Of a stretch of 64,000 nt of DNA, positions 44,794-54,672 are shown piece after piece. This DNA is from JAZQQB01 sp045628865. Its GTDB lineage: Bacteria; Bacillota; Clostridia; Lachnospirales; Lachnospiraceae. The DNA lies in assembly GCA_045628865.1 (NCBI GenBank), contig JAZQQB010000051.1, forward strand, positions 62,001 to 126,000. The letters run 5' to 3'. Position 1 is the stretch's first letter, and each line of letters starts with the position of its first letter. A program made the translations under genes and the position numbers. The notes below the pieces were generated by a model. The model saw only the letters and a list, made by a program, of their open reading frames with translations. It was not told the origin of the DNA and did not search any database.

Positions 44794-45729
44794 TTACAGT
44801 TCACCGATGGTTTCTAAAATATGATCTATGATCTTGTCTGTAGAAAAGTCAAAATCTTCCTTTTCCAACCAGATCACATCACGTTCTCTGCGAAACCAGA
44901 TGATCTGTCTTTTGGCATAACGTCTTGACTCACGTTTGATGATCTCCACCGCCTCATCCAAGGTGGTTTCTCCATCCAAATATGCCAAAATCTCCTTGTA
45001 TCCTATGCCCTGCATAGAAACATCAGTCTTTTTCAGTCCCATGTTTTTTAACCTGGTAACTTCATCCACAAGACCACATTCTAACATAATATCTACTCTT
45101 TTATCAATTCTTTCATACAAAAGTTTTCGATCACAGTTTAAAACAAAATAAAAGGAATTGTAAGCAGACTCTTTTTCCCGCTCTCTTTGATTGTGCAAAG
45201 AGATCTTTTCTCCTGTCTGATGGAAGTATTCCAAAGCCCTGATCACGCGTTTTACATTGTTGGCATGAATCTGTTCTGCACTTTCCGGATCTACATTTTT
45301 AAGCATTTCATGAAGAGCTTCATTCCCTTGCCTTTTGGCGATTTCTTCCATCTTTTCGCGAAACAAAGCATCCTCATCACTTTTAGTAAAATCGATATCA
45401 TAAAGGATAGACTGGATATAAAAGCCGGTTCCTCCAACAATAATAGGAATATGCCCACGCTCATAAATTTCATCCATGGCTTTTTTTGCCATGATTTGAA
45501 ACTGTACAATATTAAAATTCTCAGTAGGTTCCAAACAATCTATCAGAAAATGTGGCACGCCATCCATCTCTTCCTTTGTAACCTTGGCGCTACCAATATC
45601 CATATATTTATAAACCTGCATGGAATCAGCAGAAATGATCTCCCCGCCAATTCGCTTTGCTAACTGTATTGAAGTCTCCGTTTTTCCCACTGCAGTAGGT
45701 CCGGTTAATATGATAAGTGGTTTCTTCAT
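44794..45729 (-). CDS. miaA: tRNA dimethylallyltransferase
   Basis: 311 residues. Adds dimethylallyl to A37 of tRNAs reading UNN. Walker A GPTAVGKT; SADSMQVYKYMDIGSAK, and GGTGFYIQSIL match the family. Product is the substrate of MiaB, encoded at 59563. ATG at 45729 preferred over TTG 45735 because AGGA lies at the normal distance. Confidence 0.96.
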   Translation of the reverse strand: MKKPLIILTGPTAVGKTETSIQLAKRIGGEIISADSMQVYKYMDIGSAKVTKEEMDGVPHFLIDCLEPTENFNIVQFQIMAKKAMDEIYERGHIPIIVGGTGFYIQSILYDIDFTKSDEDALFREKMEEIAKRQGNEALHEMLKNVDPESAEQIHANNVKRVIRALEYFHQTGEKISLHNQREREKESAYNSFYFVLNCDRKLLYERIDKRVDIMLECGLVDEVTRLKNMGLKKTDVSMQGIGYKEILAYLDGETTLDEAVEIIKRESRRYAKRQIIWFRRERDVIWLEKEDFDFSTDKIIDHILETIGEL

Positions 45730-45791
45730 AGGCAATTCCTTTCTGAATTTTTCTTGTCATGATGGGTTTCTAATGCGCTCAAGCTTGCCGC

Positions 45792-48002
45792 CTACAAGAT
45801 TCTCTTAAACTTTTTATCCAGTTCATATTGTGTCATCTTGATCAAGGTTGGACGTCCATGGGGACAATGATATGGATTTTCCAGCGTGAACAACTCTTTA
45901 AAAAGCTCCTTTGCTTCCGCTGGGGATAATCGATTGTTTCCTTTTACAGCAGCTTTGCAGGACATGGATGCGATCTTGTCATACACCACCTGTGGGCTTC
46001 CCTTGATCTCATTTTCTGTAAGTTCATCTAATAATTCTTCAAAAAATGTTTTTTCATCGCAGCCATACAGATCCTGTGGAATGGCGCGAAGTGCCACCTC
46101 TGAACCTCCAAAAGACTCTATCTCAAATCCAAAATCTTCAAAATAAGATCTGTAATTATCCAAAACATGTAACTCTTTTGCAGTAAGGGTGATTACGACT
46201 GGCGGGTTCACCCGCTGGCTGGTCACAGTCTTTTCCTGCATTTTCTTCATTAATCGTTCAAAATTTACCTTTTCATGAGCTGCATGCTGATCACAGATAT
46301 ACATTGCATCATCATAGGTAAACATCCAATAGGTATCAAAAACCTGTCCAATCAAAGTGATATCCTTGATCTTTTGCTCCTGAACAGTTCTTTCATCAAA
46401 TAAAGCTAACTGCTCTGCCTTTTCCAGATCGATAAATCCTACCTGCTTTTGTTTTGCAGATTCTGAAACAAAAGAGGATTTCTTTACCACATTACTTTCC
46501 TTTAAAACTGCTGATCTGCCTGATCCCGGGGTCTTTTCAATCTGTTCCAGATTATCCGAATCCAAAAAGGTAAAGCTCTTTTCCTTATCAGTTTTTCGGA
46601 CATCTTCTTCCTTTAAAGCGCCATCTTTTCCTTCGGCGATAATGTCCTTATTGAAAGCGTCACCATTTTCCCCGGAAAGGATTTCAAGTGCCTTTAAGGA
46701 TTGTGCTGCAATTTCTGCATCACTTTTTCCTGCAAAAGCAGCTTCTTCCATACTACTTCCAGCTCTTGCTGTTTTCTCTTTATCCGATGGGATCACCGGC
46801 TTTACGTAGCCGTTTTTCATCTGCAGGGTAGTTACCTGATAAGGTTTTCTCTCAGAAATAACATTTTCCTTTTTATCCTTATATTTATCAAATCCTTCGA
46901 TCCCGTTCTCTTTTTCTGAAAGGATCCTTTTTTGTTCAAATGGTTCCGGTGCGGTTCTTGGTAAAGACGTTTCCTGTTTGATTTCCGGACCAATGCTGAC
47001 CTCCGGGATCAGTTCGTTGCTTTTTAAAGCAATTCTAACAGTATCCATGATAAAATCAAACAGCGCATTCTGATTGCTGAAACGAACCTCTAACTTGGTG
47101 GGATGCACGTTGACATCCATAAGTTCCGGAGAAACCTCAAGCATCAGCACGCAAAACGGAAACTTATGCTGCATGTAGTAACCACGTCCACCCTCTTCGA
47201 TGGCTTTGCTGATAATATTGCTTCGAATATATCTGCCATTGACAAAATAGATCTCAAAATTTCGATTGCTGCGATTGATACTTGGCTTTCCCAAAAATCC
47301 ATACAAATGATAATTTATACTTGATTCATCAATGGCGATGGTATCATTTGCCATATCTTTTCCATAAAGCATGTAGATCACATCCTTTAGCTTATTGTTT
47401 CCAGGTGTATGGAAACGAAGCTGACCATTCACACGGAAAGTAAAGGAAATGTCTGCACGGGAAAGGGCCAAATGTTCCATAAGCTCTGCAACATAGCTTC
47501 CCTCTGTGGCAGCAGATTTTAAAAATTTTCTTCTGGCAGGCGTGTTAAAAAACAGATTTCTCACAACTAAGGTAGTACCTGTTGGGGCACCAACCTCATC
47601 CACTGCCTTTACAACGCCGCCCTCTACCACAACACGGGTTCCAATGATGGACTCTTCCGTTTTTGTGATCATTTCAACCATAGAAACAGCACTGATACTG
47701 GAAAGAGCCTCTCCTCGAAAGCCCAAGCTATGAATGCTGTCCAGATCACTGGCTGTTTCGATCTTACTGGTGGCATGACGCATAAAAGCCTTTTTCAGTT
47801 CAGGCTTTTCAATTCCACTACCGTTATCTGTTACACGGATCATGCTGGTTCCACCATCCTTGATTTCCACGGTAATGGCACTTGAGCCTGCATCTATGGC
47901 ATTTTCAACCAGTTCCTTTACCACACTGGCTGGTCTTTCCACTACCTCGCCTGCAGCAATCTTGTCTATGGTACTGCTATCCAAAATATGAATTTCTGCC
48001 AT
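45792..48002 (-). CDS. mutL: DNA mismatch repair endonuclease MutL
   Basis: 736 residues. N-terminal GHKL ATPase (AGEVVERPASVVKELVENA, DNGSGI, GFRGEALSS). The C-terminal domain has DQHAAHEKVNFE, the DQHA-x2-E-x4-E endonuclease motif, and CPHGRPTL, so it nicks DNA itself and there is no need for MutH. The linker (about 340-540) is long and acidic/low complexity. 10 bases after mutS. Confidence 0.97.
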   Translation of the reverse strand: MAEIHILDSSTIDKIAAGEVVERPASVVKELVENAIDAGSSAITVEIKDGGTSMIRVTDNGSGIEKPELKKAFMRHATSKIETASDLDSIHSLGFRGEALSSISAVSMVEMITKTEESIIGTRVVVEGGVVKAVDEVGAPTGTTLVVRNLFFNTPARRKFLKSAATEGSYVAELMEHLALSRADISFTFRVNGQLRFHTPGNNKLKDVIYMLYGKDMANDTIAIDESSINYHLYGFLGKPSINRSNRNFEIYFVNGRYIRSNIISKAIEEGGRGYYMQHKFPFCVLMLEVSPELMDVNVHPTKLEVRFSNQNALFDFIMDTVRIALKSNELIPEVSIGPEIKQETSLPRTAPEPFEQKRILSEKENGIEGFDKYKDKKENVISERKPYQVTTLQMKNGYVKPVIPSDKEKTARAGSSMEEAAFAGKSDAEIAAQSLKALEILSGENGDAFNKDIIAEGKDGALKEEDVRKTDKEKSFTFLDSDNLEQIEKTPGSGRSAVLKESNVVKKSSFVSESAKQKQVGFIDLEKAEQLALFDERTVQEQKIKDITLIGQVFDTYWMFTYDDAMYICDQHAAHEKVNFERLMKKMQEKTVTSQRVNPPVVITLTAKELHVLDNYRSYFEDFGFEIESFGGSEVALRAIPQDLYGCDEKTFFEELLDELTENEIKGSPQVVYDKIASMSCKAAVKGNNRLSPAEAKELFKELFTLENPYHCPHGRPTLIKMTQYELDKKFKRIL

Positions 48003-48012
48003 CCCCTGCCTC

Positions 48013-50658
48013 CTACCATCTGTTCTTTAGCTTATTCTGTAAATGATACAGCGTATTCATAGCATCCACCGGTGTCATGTTGGAAACATCGATCTCCATC
48101 AGCTCTTTGATGATATCCTCATCCTTTACGGTATCAAAAAGGCTCATCTGATCTAAATCCATCTGATCTATTTTTTCCACCTTTTTGCGTTCTGTTTTAT
48201 GATCCACAGCGATTCCCTGTACCTTTTCGCTGATATCATTATCCAAAAGCTCCGTTAAGATCTCCTTTGCCCTGTCAATGACCATGTCAGGAACACCTGC
48301 CAACTTGGCAACCTGGATACCATAACTTTTATCGGCACCACCTTTTACGATCTTTCGAAGAAAAACAATGTCATCGCCATTTTCCTTGACTGCGATACAA
48401 TAATTGTTTACGTTATTGATCTTACCTTCCAGTTCGGTCAGCTCATGATAATGAGTCGCAAACAACGTTTTTGCCCCAAGAATCCTTTTATTGGAAATGT
48501 GTTCTACCACGCTCCATGCGATAGAAAGGCCATCAAAGGTAGACGTTCCTCGCCCGATCTCATCTAAGATCAGCAAACTGTTTGCGGTAGCATTTCGTAA
48601 AATGTTGGCTACCTCGTTCATCTCTACCATAAAGGTAGACTGTCCGCTGGATAGATCATCTGAAGCTCCCACTCTGGTAAAAATACGATCCACCACACCA
48701 ATAGAAGCCTCTTTCGCCGGTACAAAGCAGCCCATCTGCGCCATCAAAACGATCAGCGCCACCTGACGCATGTAGGTAGATTTACCTGCCATATTAGGTC
48801 CTGTGATAACAGAAACACAGTTTTTCTGATTATCCAAAACCGTATCATTTTCCACAAAAAGACCATTTCCGATCATGCGTTCCACCACTGGATGACGGCC
48901 GTTTTTGATCCTTATAAGCCCCTTGTCATTTAGATCCGGTCTTACATAATGATTTCTTTCAGAAACCAATGCCAAAGATGCGTACACATCAAGCTCGGCA
49001 ATGGCTTTGGCAGTTTTTTGGATTCGCTCGATCTTAGATGCGATATGATCCCTGATATCACAGAAAGCATCGTATTCCAAAGTATTTAACTTATCCTCTG
49101 CATTTAAAATAGTATCTTCTAATTCCTTTAATCTTGCTGTGGTAAAACGCTCTGCATTGGTTAATGTCTGCTTTCTTACAAAATCATCCGGCACCATGGA
49201 TAAATAGGAATTGGTCACCTCAAAATAGTATCCGAACACCTTGTTGTATTTGATCTTTAAGTTCTTGATCCCACTGGATTCGCGCACTTCATCCTCAAGC
49301 TCAGCAAGCCAGGTTTTTCCTTTTGTTTTGGCTTCACGAAGCTGGTCGATGGTTTCATCATACCCTTTTTTGATAATGCCACCTTCACGGATAAGGATCG
49401 GTGGTTCTTCTTCAATAGCATCTAAAATCAGCTGATAGATATCCTCTAAAGGATCGATCTTTTCATCTATATTCGTCAAAAGATCTTTGGAAAAACCAGA
49501 AAGCACCGTTTTGATCGGATTTAACATCTCCAGGGAATTTCGAAAAGCGATCAAGTCCCTTGGATTGGCACTTTTATAGCTTACCTTACCTAAAAGTCTT
49601 TCTAAGTCATAGATGGGATTTAAATATTCTCTGATCTCTTCTCTGGCAATAGGATCTGATACCAACTCTTCAATGGCATCAAGTCGATCGTTCATATCTG
49701 ACACGCAAACCAGTGGTTGTTCGATCATATTTCGAAGCGTTCTGGCTCCCATGGCTGTTTTGGTCTTATCCAAAACCCAAAGTAAGGATCCACGCTTTTG
49801 TTTTTCACGTAAGGTTTCTGTCAGCTCTAAGTTTCTTCTGGTAGAGCTGTCAAGTAACATATATTTACTAGGCACATAAGGTGAAATTCGGGTAAAATGA
49901 TCCATGCTGGTTTTTTGTGTTTCTAACAGATAATTAAGTAACGCCCCCGCTGCAATGGTTCCGGTTGGAAAATCATTTAACCCGATAGCCGATAAGCTGG
50001 AAACCTTAAAATGCTCACAAAGCACTTTTTCACAGGTTGGATCGTCAAAATACCAAGGTTCCAAAGAATACACGGCAATTCCAAGGCGCCCCTTTAGATC
50101 CTCTAGATCTACGCCGCTTACCATAAATGCTTCGTTACAGATGATCTCTGCCGGCATGTATTTCTGGATCTCATCCTGAAGTTTTTTCAGATCATTTACT
50201 TCCGTCAAAAAATAGTCACCTGTAGTTACATCCGCAATGGAAATACCAATCTTATTGGTAAAATAAGCGATGCTCATAAGGTAATTATTTTTGGTCTCCT
50301 CAAGTGCCTGCATATTTAAGTTGGTACCAGGTGTTACGATCCTTGTAACCTCTCTTTTTACCAGTCCTTTTGCCATCTTCGGATCTTCCACCTGCTCACA
50401 GATAGCAACTTTATAGCCTCTTAAAACCAGCTTGTTTAGATACCCATCCACTGCATGATACGGAATACCGCACATTGGTGCACGCTCTTCTAATCCACAA
50501 GCCTTTCCGGTTAATGTAATCTCTAATTCTTTTGATGCAACCAAAGCATCGTCAAAAAACATTTCATAAAAATCACCCAAACGGTAAAACAGGATACAGT
50601 CCTTATACTGCTCCTTTGTTTCCATATATTTTACCATCATTGGTGTAAGCTCTGCCAT
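48013..50658 (-). CDS. mutS: DNA mismatch repair protein MutS
   Basis: 881 residues. Mismatch-binding F-x-E is in GDFYEMFFDDA; Walker A GPNMAGKST; TFMVEMNEV, LLILDEIGRGTSTFDG and FATHYHELTEL complete the ABC ATPase. The last ~45 residues include QMSLFD, a beta-clamp-binding-like motif. ATG with GGGGAATTTG upstream. First gene of mutS-mutL-miaA. Confidence 0.98.
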   Translation of the reverse strand: MAELTPMMVKYMETKEQYKDCILFYRLGDFYEMFFDDALVASKELEITLTGKACGLEERAPMCGIPYHAVDGYLNKLVLRGYKVAICEQVEDPKMAKGLVKREVTRIVTPGTNLNMQALEETKNNYLMSIAYFTNKIGISIADVTTGDYFLTEVNDLKKLQDEIQKYMPAEIICNEAFMVSGVDLEDLKGRLGIAVYSLEPWYFDDPTCEKVLCEHFKVSSLSAIGLNDFPTGTIAAGALLNYLLETQKTSMDHFTRISPYVPSKYMLLDSSTRRNLELTETLREKQKRGSLLWVLDKTKTAMGARTLRNMIEQPLVCVSDMNDRLDAIEELVSDPIAREEIREYLNPIYDLERLLGKVSYKSANPRDLIAFRNSLEMLNPIKTVLSGFSKDLLTNIDEKIDPLEDIYQLILDAIEEEPPILIREGGIIKKGYDETIDQLREAKTKGKTWLAELEDEVRESSGIKNLKIKYNKVFGYYFEVTNSYLSMVPDDFVRKQTLTNAERFTTARLKELEDTILNAEDKLNTLEYDAFCDIRDHIASKIERIQKTAKAIAELDVYASLALVSERNHYVRPDLNDKGLIRIKNGRHPVVERMIGNGLFVENDTVLDNQKNCVSVITGPNMAGKSTYMRQVALIVLMAQMGCFVPAKEASIGVVDRIFTRVGASDDLSSGQSTFMVEMNEVANILRNATANSLLILDEIGRGTSTFDGLSIAWSVVEHISNKRILGAKTLFATHYHELTELEGKINNVNNYCIAVKENGDDIVFLRKIVKGGADKSYGIQVAKLAGVPDMVIDRAKEILTELLDNDISEKVQGIAVDHKTERKKVEKIDQMDLDQMSLFDTVKDEDIIKELMEIDVSNMTPVDAMNTLYHLQNKLKNRW

Positions 50659-50746
50659 TTACAAATTCCCCTTTTTTTATTCTATATATCTGAAATTCCA
50701 TCATTTAAATATATCAAATATCGTAGAGATTGTAAACGTAAGCCGG

Positions 50747-50785
50747 TAAAAAAAACAGATATTGAAAGTTTTTTTCAATACCTGT
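50747..50785 (-). terminator. Hairpin plus T-run in the mutS leader
   Basis: ACAGATATTGAAA (50755-50767) pairs with TTTCAATACCTGT (50773-50785), one mismatch; minus-strand T-run follows. It lies about 90 bases upstream of mutS, so either a second terminator for the adh unit or an attenuator. Confidence 0.65.
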
Positions 50786-50847
50786 TATCAGCTTTGACGA
50801 AAAAATTTCGACCATTTTTTATCAATTATCTTCCTAACCCGAGGTGT

Positions 50848-50872
50848 GATCTATGAAGGTACTGAATAGATC
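50848..50872 (-). repeat. Hairpin with loop containing AGGTACTGA
   Basis: GATCTAT pairs with ATAGATC around GAAGGTACTGA. Same loop as 8757-8785 but a different paired stem, that is, compensated. Confidence 0.55.
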
Positions 50873-50881
50873 GAATTTTTA

Positions 50882-50925
50882 CTATGAAACAGAAAAAGCT
50901 CCGCGAAAATCATATCTCGCGGAGC
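50882..50925 (-). terminator. Terminator after adh, homologous to the 4271 element
   Basis: GCTCCGCGA (50898-50906) pairs with TCGCGGAGC (50917-50925), with TTTTT beyond on the minus strand. CTATGAAACA...GCTCCGCGA is shared with 4271-4291. Confidence 0.75.
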
Positions 50926-50942
50926 ATATAAAGAACCCAGAA

Positions 50943-52115
50943 CTATAAGCAAGCCTCATAGATCTTTACAATATCTTCATTGGTCAAAGGTACGTAGGCA
51001 TCCTTTAAAAAGCCACCTACATTTGCATGATCAGCCATGATCTCAAAATGCTCTCTACCAATACCAAGCTCTGTTAAGGTCATTGGAATACCAGTGGATT
51101 TAAAGTATTTTTCCAAAGCATCTATTCCTTCTTTTGCTAAAACTGCCTCATCAGATCCTGAAAGTCCCATAACATTTCTGGCAAATTTCGCAAAACGAGG
51201 AGTTGTGGATGGATCTTTTGCCAAAATATGTCTCATCCAGCGTGGTGTTAAGATCGCAAGACCAACACCATGGGTAATGTCATAAAAAGCAGAAAGTTCA
51301 TGCTCCATGGCATGACATGGCCAGCCTGTTGCCAGCTTTCCATAGCCTGGGATACCAGAGCATGCAACGGAAGAATCTGCCATCAGATTGGCACGTGCTG
51401 AATAATTATCAGGTTCCTTGATGGCGATGGGACAGTTTTTCATAACTGATCGCAACAAGCCTTCTGCAAGGGCGTCTGAAAGATCACTGTCATCTGTTTT
51501 GGAAAAATAATTTTCAAAAGTATGGCTCATGATATCTGCACTTCCGGCAGCAGTCTGATATGCATTTACCGAAAAAGTATAGGTAGGATCACAGATAGAA
51601 GCCACTGGGAATGTGTAAACACGACCCAGTTTAGAATTGATCTTCATATTAGAGATAACACCACAGTTATCAAACTCAGATCCTGTGGCACTTAATGTCA
51701 AGATATCAACAAGTGGCAAGGCATTTGGCTCAATGCCTTTCTGGTTTACAACCATTTCCCAAAGATCATCTCCTTGATAGCAGACACCGGCGGCAATTGC
51801 CTTTGAACAGTCAATGGTACTTCCACCACCTACCGCCAAAATAACATCAATGTTATTTTCCTTACAAAGCTTCACGCCTTTTTCTACAGATTCGATACGT
51901 GGATTTGGCTCAATGCCATCAAGCTCTGTTACGAAAAATCCACCATCTGATAAGATTTTTTTCACTTCATCATACAAACCGATCTTTTTGATAGATCCCC
52001 CACCGTAGGTCAATAGGACATTTTTTCCGTACTTTGAAAGTACCCCTGATAGATTTTTGATCGCACCCTCCCCAAAGTATAACTTTGTAGGAATATCATG
52101 TACATAGTTTAACAT
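50943..52115 (-). CDS. Iron-containing alcohol dehydrogenase
   Basis: 390 residues, group III ADH of the butanol dehydrogenase/YqhD kind. NAD(P)-binding GGGSTIDCSKAIA; iron ligands in SADIMSHTFENY, GWPCHAMEHELSAFYDITHG. Probably reduces aldehydes to alcohols in fermentation; the coenzyme is unclear. Ends with a hairpin terminator and starts 18 bases after an aldo/keto reductase. Confidence 0.92.
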   Translation of the reverse strand: MLNYVHDIPTKLYFGEGAIKNLSGVLSKYGKNVLLTYGGGSIKKIGLYDEVKKILSDGGFFVTELDGIEPNPRIESVEKGVKLCKENNIDVILAVGGGSTIDCSKAIAAGVCYQGDDLWEMVVNQKGIEPNALPLVDILTLSATGSEFDNCGVISNMKINSKLGRVYTFPVASICDPTYTFSVNAYQTAAGSADIMSHTFENYFSKTDDSDLSDALAEGLLRSVMKNCPIAIKEPDNYSARANLMADSSVACSGIPGYGKLATGWPCHAMEHELSAFYDITHGVGLAILTPRWMRHILAKDPSTTPRFAKFARNVMGLSGSDEAVLAKEGIDALEKYFKSTGIPMTLTELGIGREHFEIMADHANVGGFLKDAYVPLTNEDIVKIYEACL

Positions 52116-52133
52116 ACCGCACCCTCCTAATTT

Positions 52134-53063
52134 TTATGGTAAAAACTTGCCTGACGCAAGATATAGCTGATACCAGTCATGATGTGACAATTTTGCTTTT
52201 GTGGCATCGCAGATATCAATGATATGATCTGGATTCATAGTGCCAATGATTGCCTGCATATTTGCTGGATGACGAAGGATCCATGCGATGGCAATGGCAG
52301 ATTTTGATACACCTTCTCTTTCGGCATACTCACCAAGCACCTTATTCAGTTCAGGAAAATCCGGATGATCGATAAAAGTACCCTTAAAAAATCCATACTG
52401 AAGCGGTGACCATGCCTGAATGGTGATATCCTTTAAACGACAGTAATCCAGCACATTGGCATCACGACTGATGGACATATCTGTTGTCATATTGTTCATA
52501 TAAAGTGCCTGATCGATGATCATGGACTGATCCAGAGATAACTGCACCTGATTAAAGATCAGAGGCTGTTTCACATATTTTTTCAAAAGTTCAATCTGAA
52601 GCGGCACATGATTGCTCACACCAAAATGACGAACTTTTCCCTCTTTTTCCAGCTTATCAAAAGCCTTTGCGATCTCACAAGGATCAAACAAAACATCTGG
52701 TCTGTGGAGCAAAAGCACGTCCAAGTACTCTGTTTGAAGACGTTTTAAGCTATCATCCACGCTTGCAATGATGTTTTCATAGCTTAGATCAAATTCTTTT
52801 CGTTCCTGGCAAATACCACATTTTGACTGTAGTATCACGTCTTCTCTTTTTAATCCAGTCAGCGAAAAAGCCTCTCCAAAACGTTTTTCTGCCGCACCAT
52901 TTTTTCCATAGCATGTGGCGTGATCAAAAAAAGTGATCCCCTGATCAAACCCGGTACGGATCACCTTGGCAGCAGCTTCATTTGTAAGATTCGACATTCT
53001 CATACATCCCTGCACGATAGCAGGAACATTCTTCGGACCATTTTCAATATCAAAGTTCTTCAT
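52134..53063 (-). CDS. Aldo/keto reductase
   Basis: 309 residues, (beta/alpha)8 AKR fold of the YdhF type. Catalytic tetrad Asp47 (FFDHAT), Tyr52, Lys81 (QSKCG) and His121 (LLLHRPD). NADPH-dependent carbonyl reductase by family; physiological substrate unknown. AGGAGG precedes the ATG. Probably co-transcribed with the adjacent alcohol dehydrogenase. Confidence 0.93.
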   Translation of the reverse strand: MKNFDIENGPKNVPAIVQGCMRMSNLTNEAAAKVIRTGFDQGITFFDHATCYGKNGAAEKRFGEAFSLTGLKREDVILQSKCGICQERKEFDLSYENIIASVDDSLKRLQTEYLDVLLLHRPDVLFDPCEIAKAFDKLEKEGKVRHFGVSNHVPLQIELLKKYVKQPLIFNQVQLSLDQSMIIDQALYMNNMTTDMSISRDANVLDYCRLKDITIQAWSPLQYGFFKGTFIDHPDFPELNKVLGEYAEREGVSKSAIAIAWILRHPANMQAIIGTMNPDHIIDICDATKAKLSHHDWYQLYLASGKFLP

Positions 53064-53204
53064 GTAACCCTCCTAATAAATTGAAATCTTAGGCATTGAT
53101 TCTTTTGATCAATATAATGTATTATAACATTCGGTATTTCGTATCACAAGTTTTTTGAAAAGCGGAAGTAATAATGATATTGTCGCAAAAATGTTGTTAC
53201 TTAT

Positions 53205-53822
53205 TTATTCAATCACGATCTTTACCACATCCGTTACATTTCTTTTGCTGTTTTCATCACCAAAAACATAAAGTCTTGCACTGTTATTTTCCAAAAATAA
53301 ATATGCCTTACCCTCATCAAGTAACTCCTCTTTGGTAAGGGTTGCCTGATATTCATCTAAGGCACATACCAAAATGGTTGAATAGTCGTTTGGAAGCTCG
53401 TCTTTTAAAAGAGACGAAAGCAGAATTCCTTCTCCAGAAACCTCCTTCACTTCACCCTTTCCATTTACCACTTCACCACGAATAGACTCTGTTTTGATGT
53501 TGTCCAGATCAATGTATGTCTTTCCATCAGAGGTTTCCACCAGGATTTGATGTTCCGGAACCTTCTCTCTTGTTTTCAAGTGCAAAACAGACAGCCCCGC
53601 CACTAACACCAAGCAAAGTCCAACAAAGAACAATACACTTCGTCTTGGATTTTTTTTATGATTCAGGTTTCTGTTTTGATTTTCGGATGTGTTTTCTTTC
53701 CCTTTCAATTCATGAAAGGATTCTTCTACTAAACTACTTTCATTAGCTGACATTTTTTCATTCCATTCCTTTGTTTCGAATAATGTAGCGTGCTCGTCAA
53801 ATGATTTTGTACAGTTACCCAA
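53205..53822 (-). CDS. Membrane-anchored molybdopterin-oxidoreductase-fold-like protein
   Basis: 205 residues: acidic cytoplasmic start (about 1-55), one membrane helix at about 62-80 (SVLFFVGLCLVLVAGLSVL), then an extracytoplasmic domain with EGILLSSLLKDE, STILVCALDEYQATLT and VTDVVKIVIE. The order resembles the sulphite-oxidase-type molybdopterin domain (GVPLxxLL, DGYxxxL, VxxIxV), but no conserved cofactor Cys is seen, so catalysis is doubtful. It ends 6 bases from the ECF S component gene start, so a substrate-capture partner is conceivable. Confidence 0.5.
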   Translation of the reverse strand: MGNCTKSFDEHATLFETKEWNEKMSANESSLVEESFHELKGKENTSENQNRNLNHKKNPRRSVLFFVGLCLVLVAGLSVLHLKTREKVPEHQILVETSDGKTYIDLDNIKTESIRGEVVNGKGEVKEVSGEGILLSSLLKDELPNDYSTILVCALDEYQATLTKEELLDEGKAYLFLENNSARLYVFGDENSKRNVTDVVKIVIE

Positions 53823-53828
53823 AAACTA

Positions 53829-54377
53829 TCATTGGAAATTTACGCTTATGCCGATTTTTTTCAACCTTTTTACAACGACATATCCTAACATTCCAGTGAT
53901 AGAACCAGAGGTAAAGGCAAGTGCCAGATACAGATAAAGGGGTACACCGCTCAATCGAAACACCAATATATTTGCAGTGAAAGCTGCACTGACCCCCGCT
54001 AAAGCATTGGTAATCACCATCTGTTCCAGTTCATGAAGCCGAAACTTTGGCAGAACCCCAAAACATAAATCGATCATAACCCCGGGAACAATATATCCAA
54101 TCGGTGCAAGCAACCCCATGCTTCCTGTTTTTCCCAGTGCCAATGCCAAAAAGGCCTGCACTACACTCATCAGCGTGGCAGCTCCAAAAAATTCACACAA
54201 AAAAGCGCCAACCACAACAAACATCAAAGAAAAACTGGTAGCAATTCCACCGGGAATATGCAAAAAATCCGTAACCACATTAGCCGCCGGTGCAATCAGT
54301 TTTTTTGAAAAAAGTCCAAGATCGCAGCAAAGCGCCATAAACACCAGTTTGGTTAAGGTCATTTTACTTGTTTTCAC
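53829..54377 (-). CDS. ECF transporter S component, vitamin-uptake type
   Basis: 182 residues, six hydrophobic helices. MTLTKLVFMALCCDLGLFSK and GGIATSFSLMFVVVGAF resemble S components of energy-coupling factor transporters. No EcfA or EcfT gene is adjacent, so it presumably uses a shared module elsewhere. Substrate unknown. GTG start overlapping the stop of a 13-residue ORF (TAGTG), with AAGGAG inside that ORF. Confidence 0.7.
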   Translation of the reverse strand: MKTSKMTLTKLVFMALCCDLGLFSKKLIAPAANVVTDFLHIPGGIATSFSLMFVVVGAFLCEFFGAATLMSVVQAFLALALGKTGSMGLLAPIGYIVPGVMIDLCFGVLPKFRLHELEQMVITNALAGVSAAFTANILVFRLSGVPLYLYLALAFTSGSITGMLGYVVVKRLKKIGISVNFQ

Positions 54378-54418
54378 TAATCTGACTCCTTCAAAAGCTC
54401 AACCATTTCATTTTTCAT
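54377..54418 (-). CDS. 13-residue leader ORF coupled to the ECF gene
   Basis: Reads MKNEMVELLKESD; its TAG shares one base with the ECF S-component GTG. Its own ATG has GGAGATT upstream, in the repeated leader hairpin, and it encloses the AAGGAG for the next gene. Possible translational coupling device rather than a functional peptide. Confidence 0.35.
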   Translation of the reverse strand: MKNEMVELLKESD

Positions 54419-54421
54419 ATT

Positions 54422-54464
54422 AATCTCCATTGTAACTTGTGAAATCCAAAGCGGTCTATTTCAC
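54422..54464 (-). repeat. SD-bearing leader hairpin, copy 3
   Basis: On the minus strand: GACCGCTTTGGATTTCACAAG then AATGGAGATT. Loop and SD are conserved with 24424 and 31000; one stem arm has degenerated. Confidence 0.5.
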
Positions 54465-54465
54465 T

Positions 54466-54672
54466 TTATTCCTCTTCTGAATAAGACTCTTCCTCAGATT
54501 TAGTACAATTAGAACTTGAATAGTTTCCATTGTTGCAACCTACATATCGGATTCCCTTCGGAGAGGTTGCTAAACCGATTACAATTCCCAATAAAAATGT
54601 AACCAAAAATGCAAGGCTTAATTCTGTTTTGTTCCATTCATGATTTTTTACTTGTTCAATTATTTTTTTCAT
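54466..54672 (-). CDS. Small single-TM protein with Cys/Ser/Glu tail
   Basis: 68 residues: amphipathic start (MKKIIEQVKNHEWNKTEL), a membrane helix at about 18-37 (SLAFLVTFLLGIVIGLA), then CNNGNYSSSNCTKSEEESYSEEE with two cysteines. GGAGATTTG precedes the ATG. Unknown function. Confidence 0.5.
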   Translation of the reverse strand: MKKIIEQVKNHEWNKTELSLAFLVTFLLGIVIGLATSPKGIRYVGCNNGNYSSSNCTKSEEESYSEEE

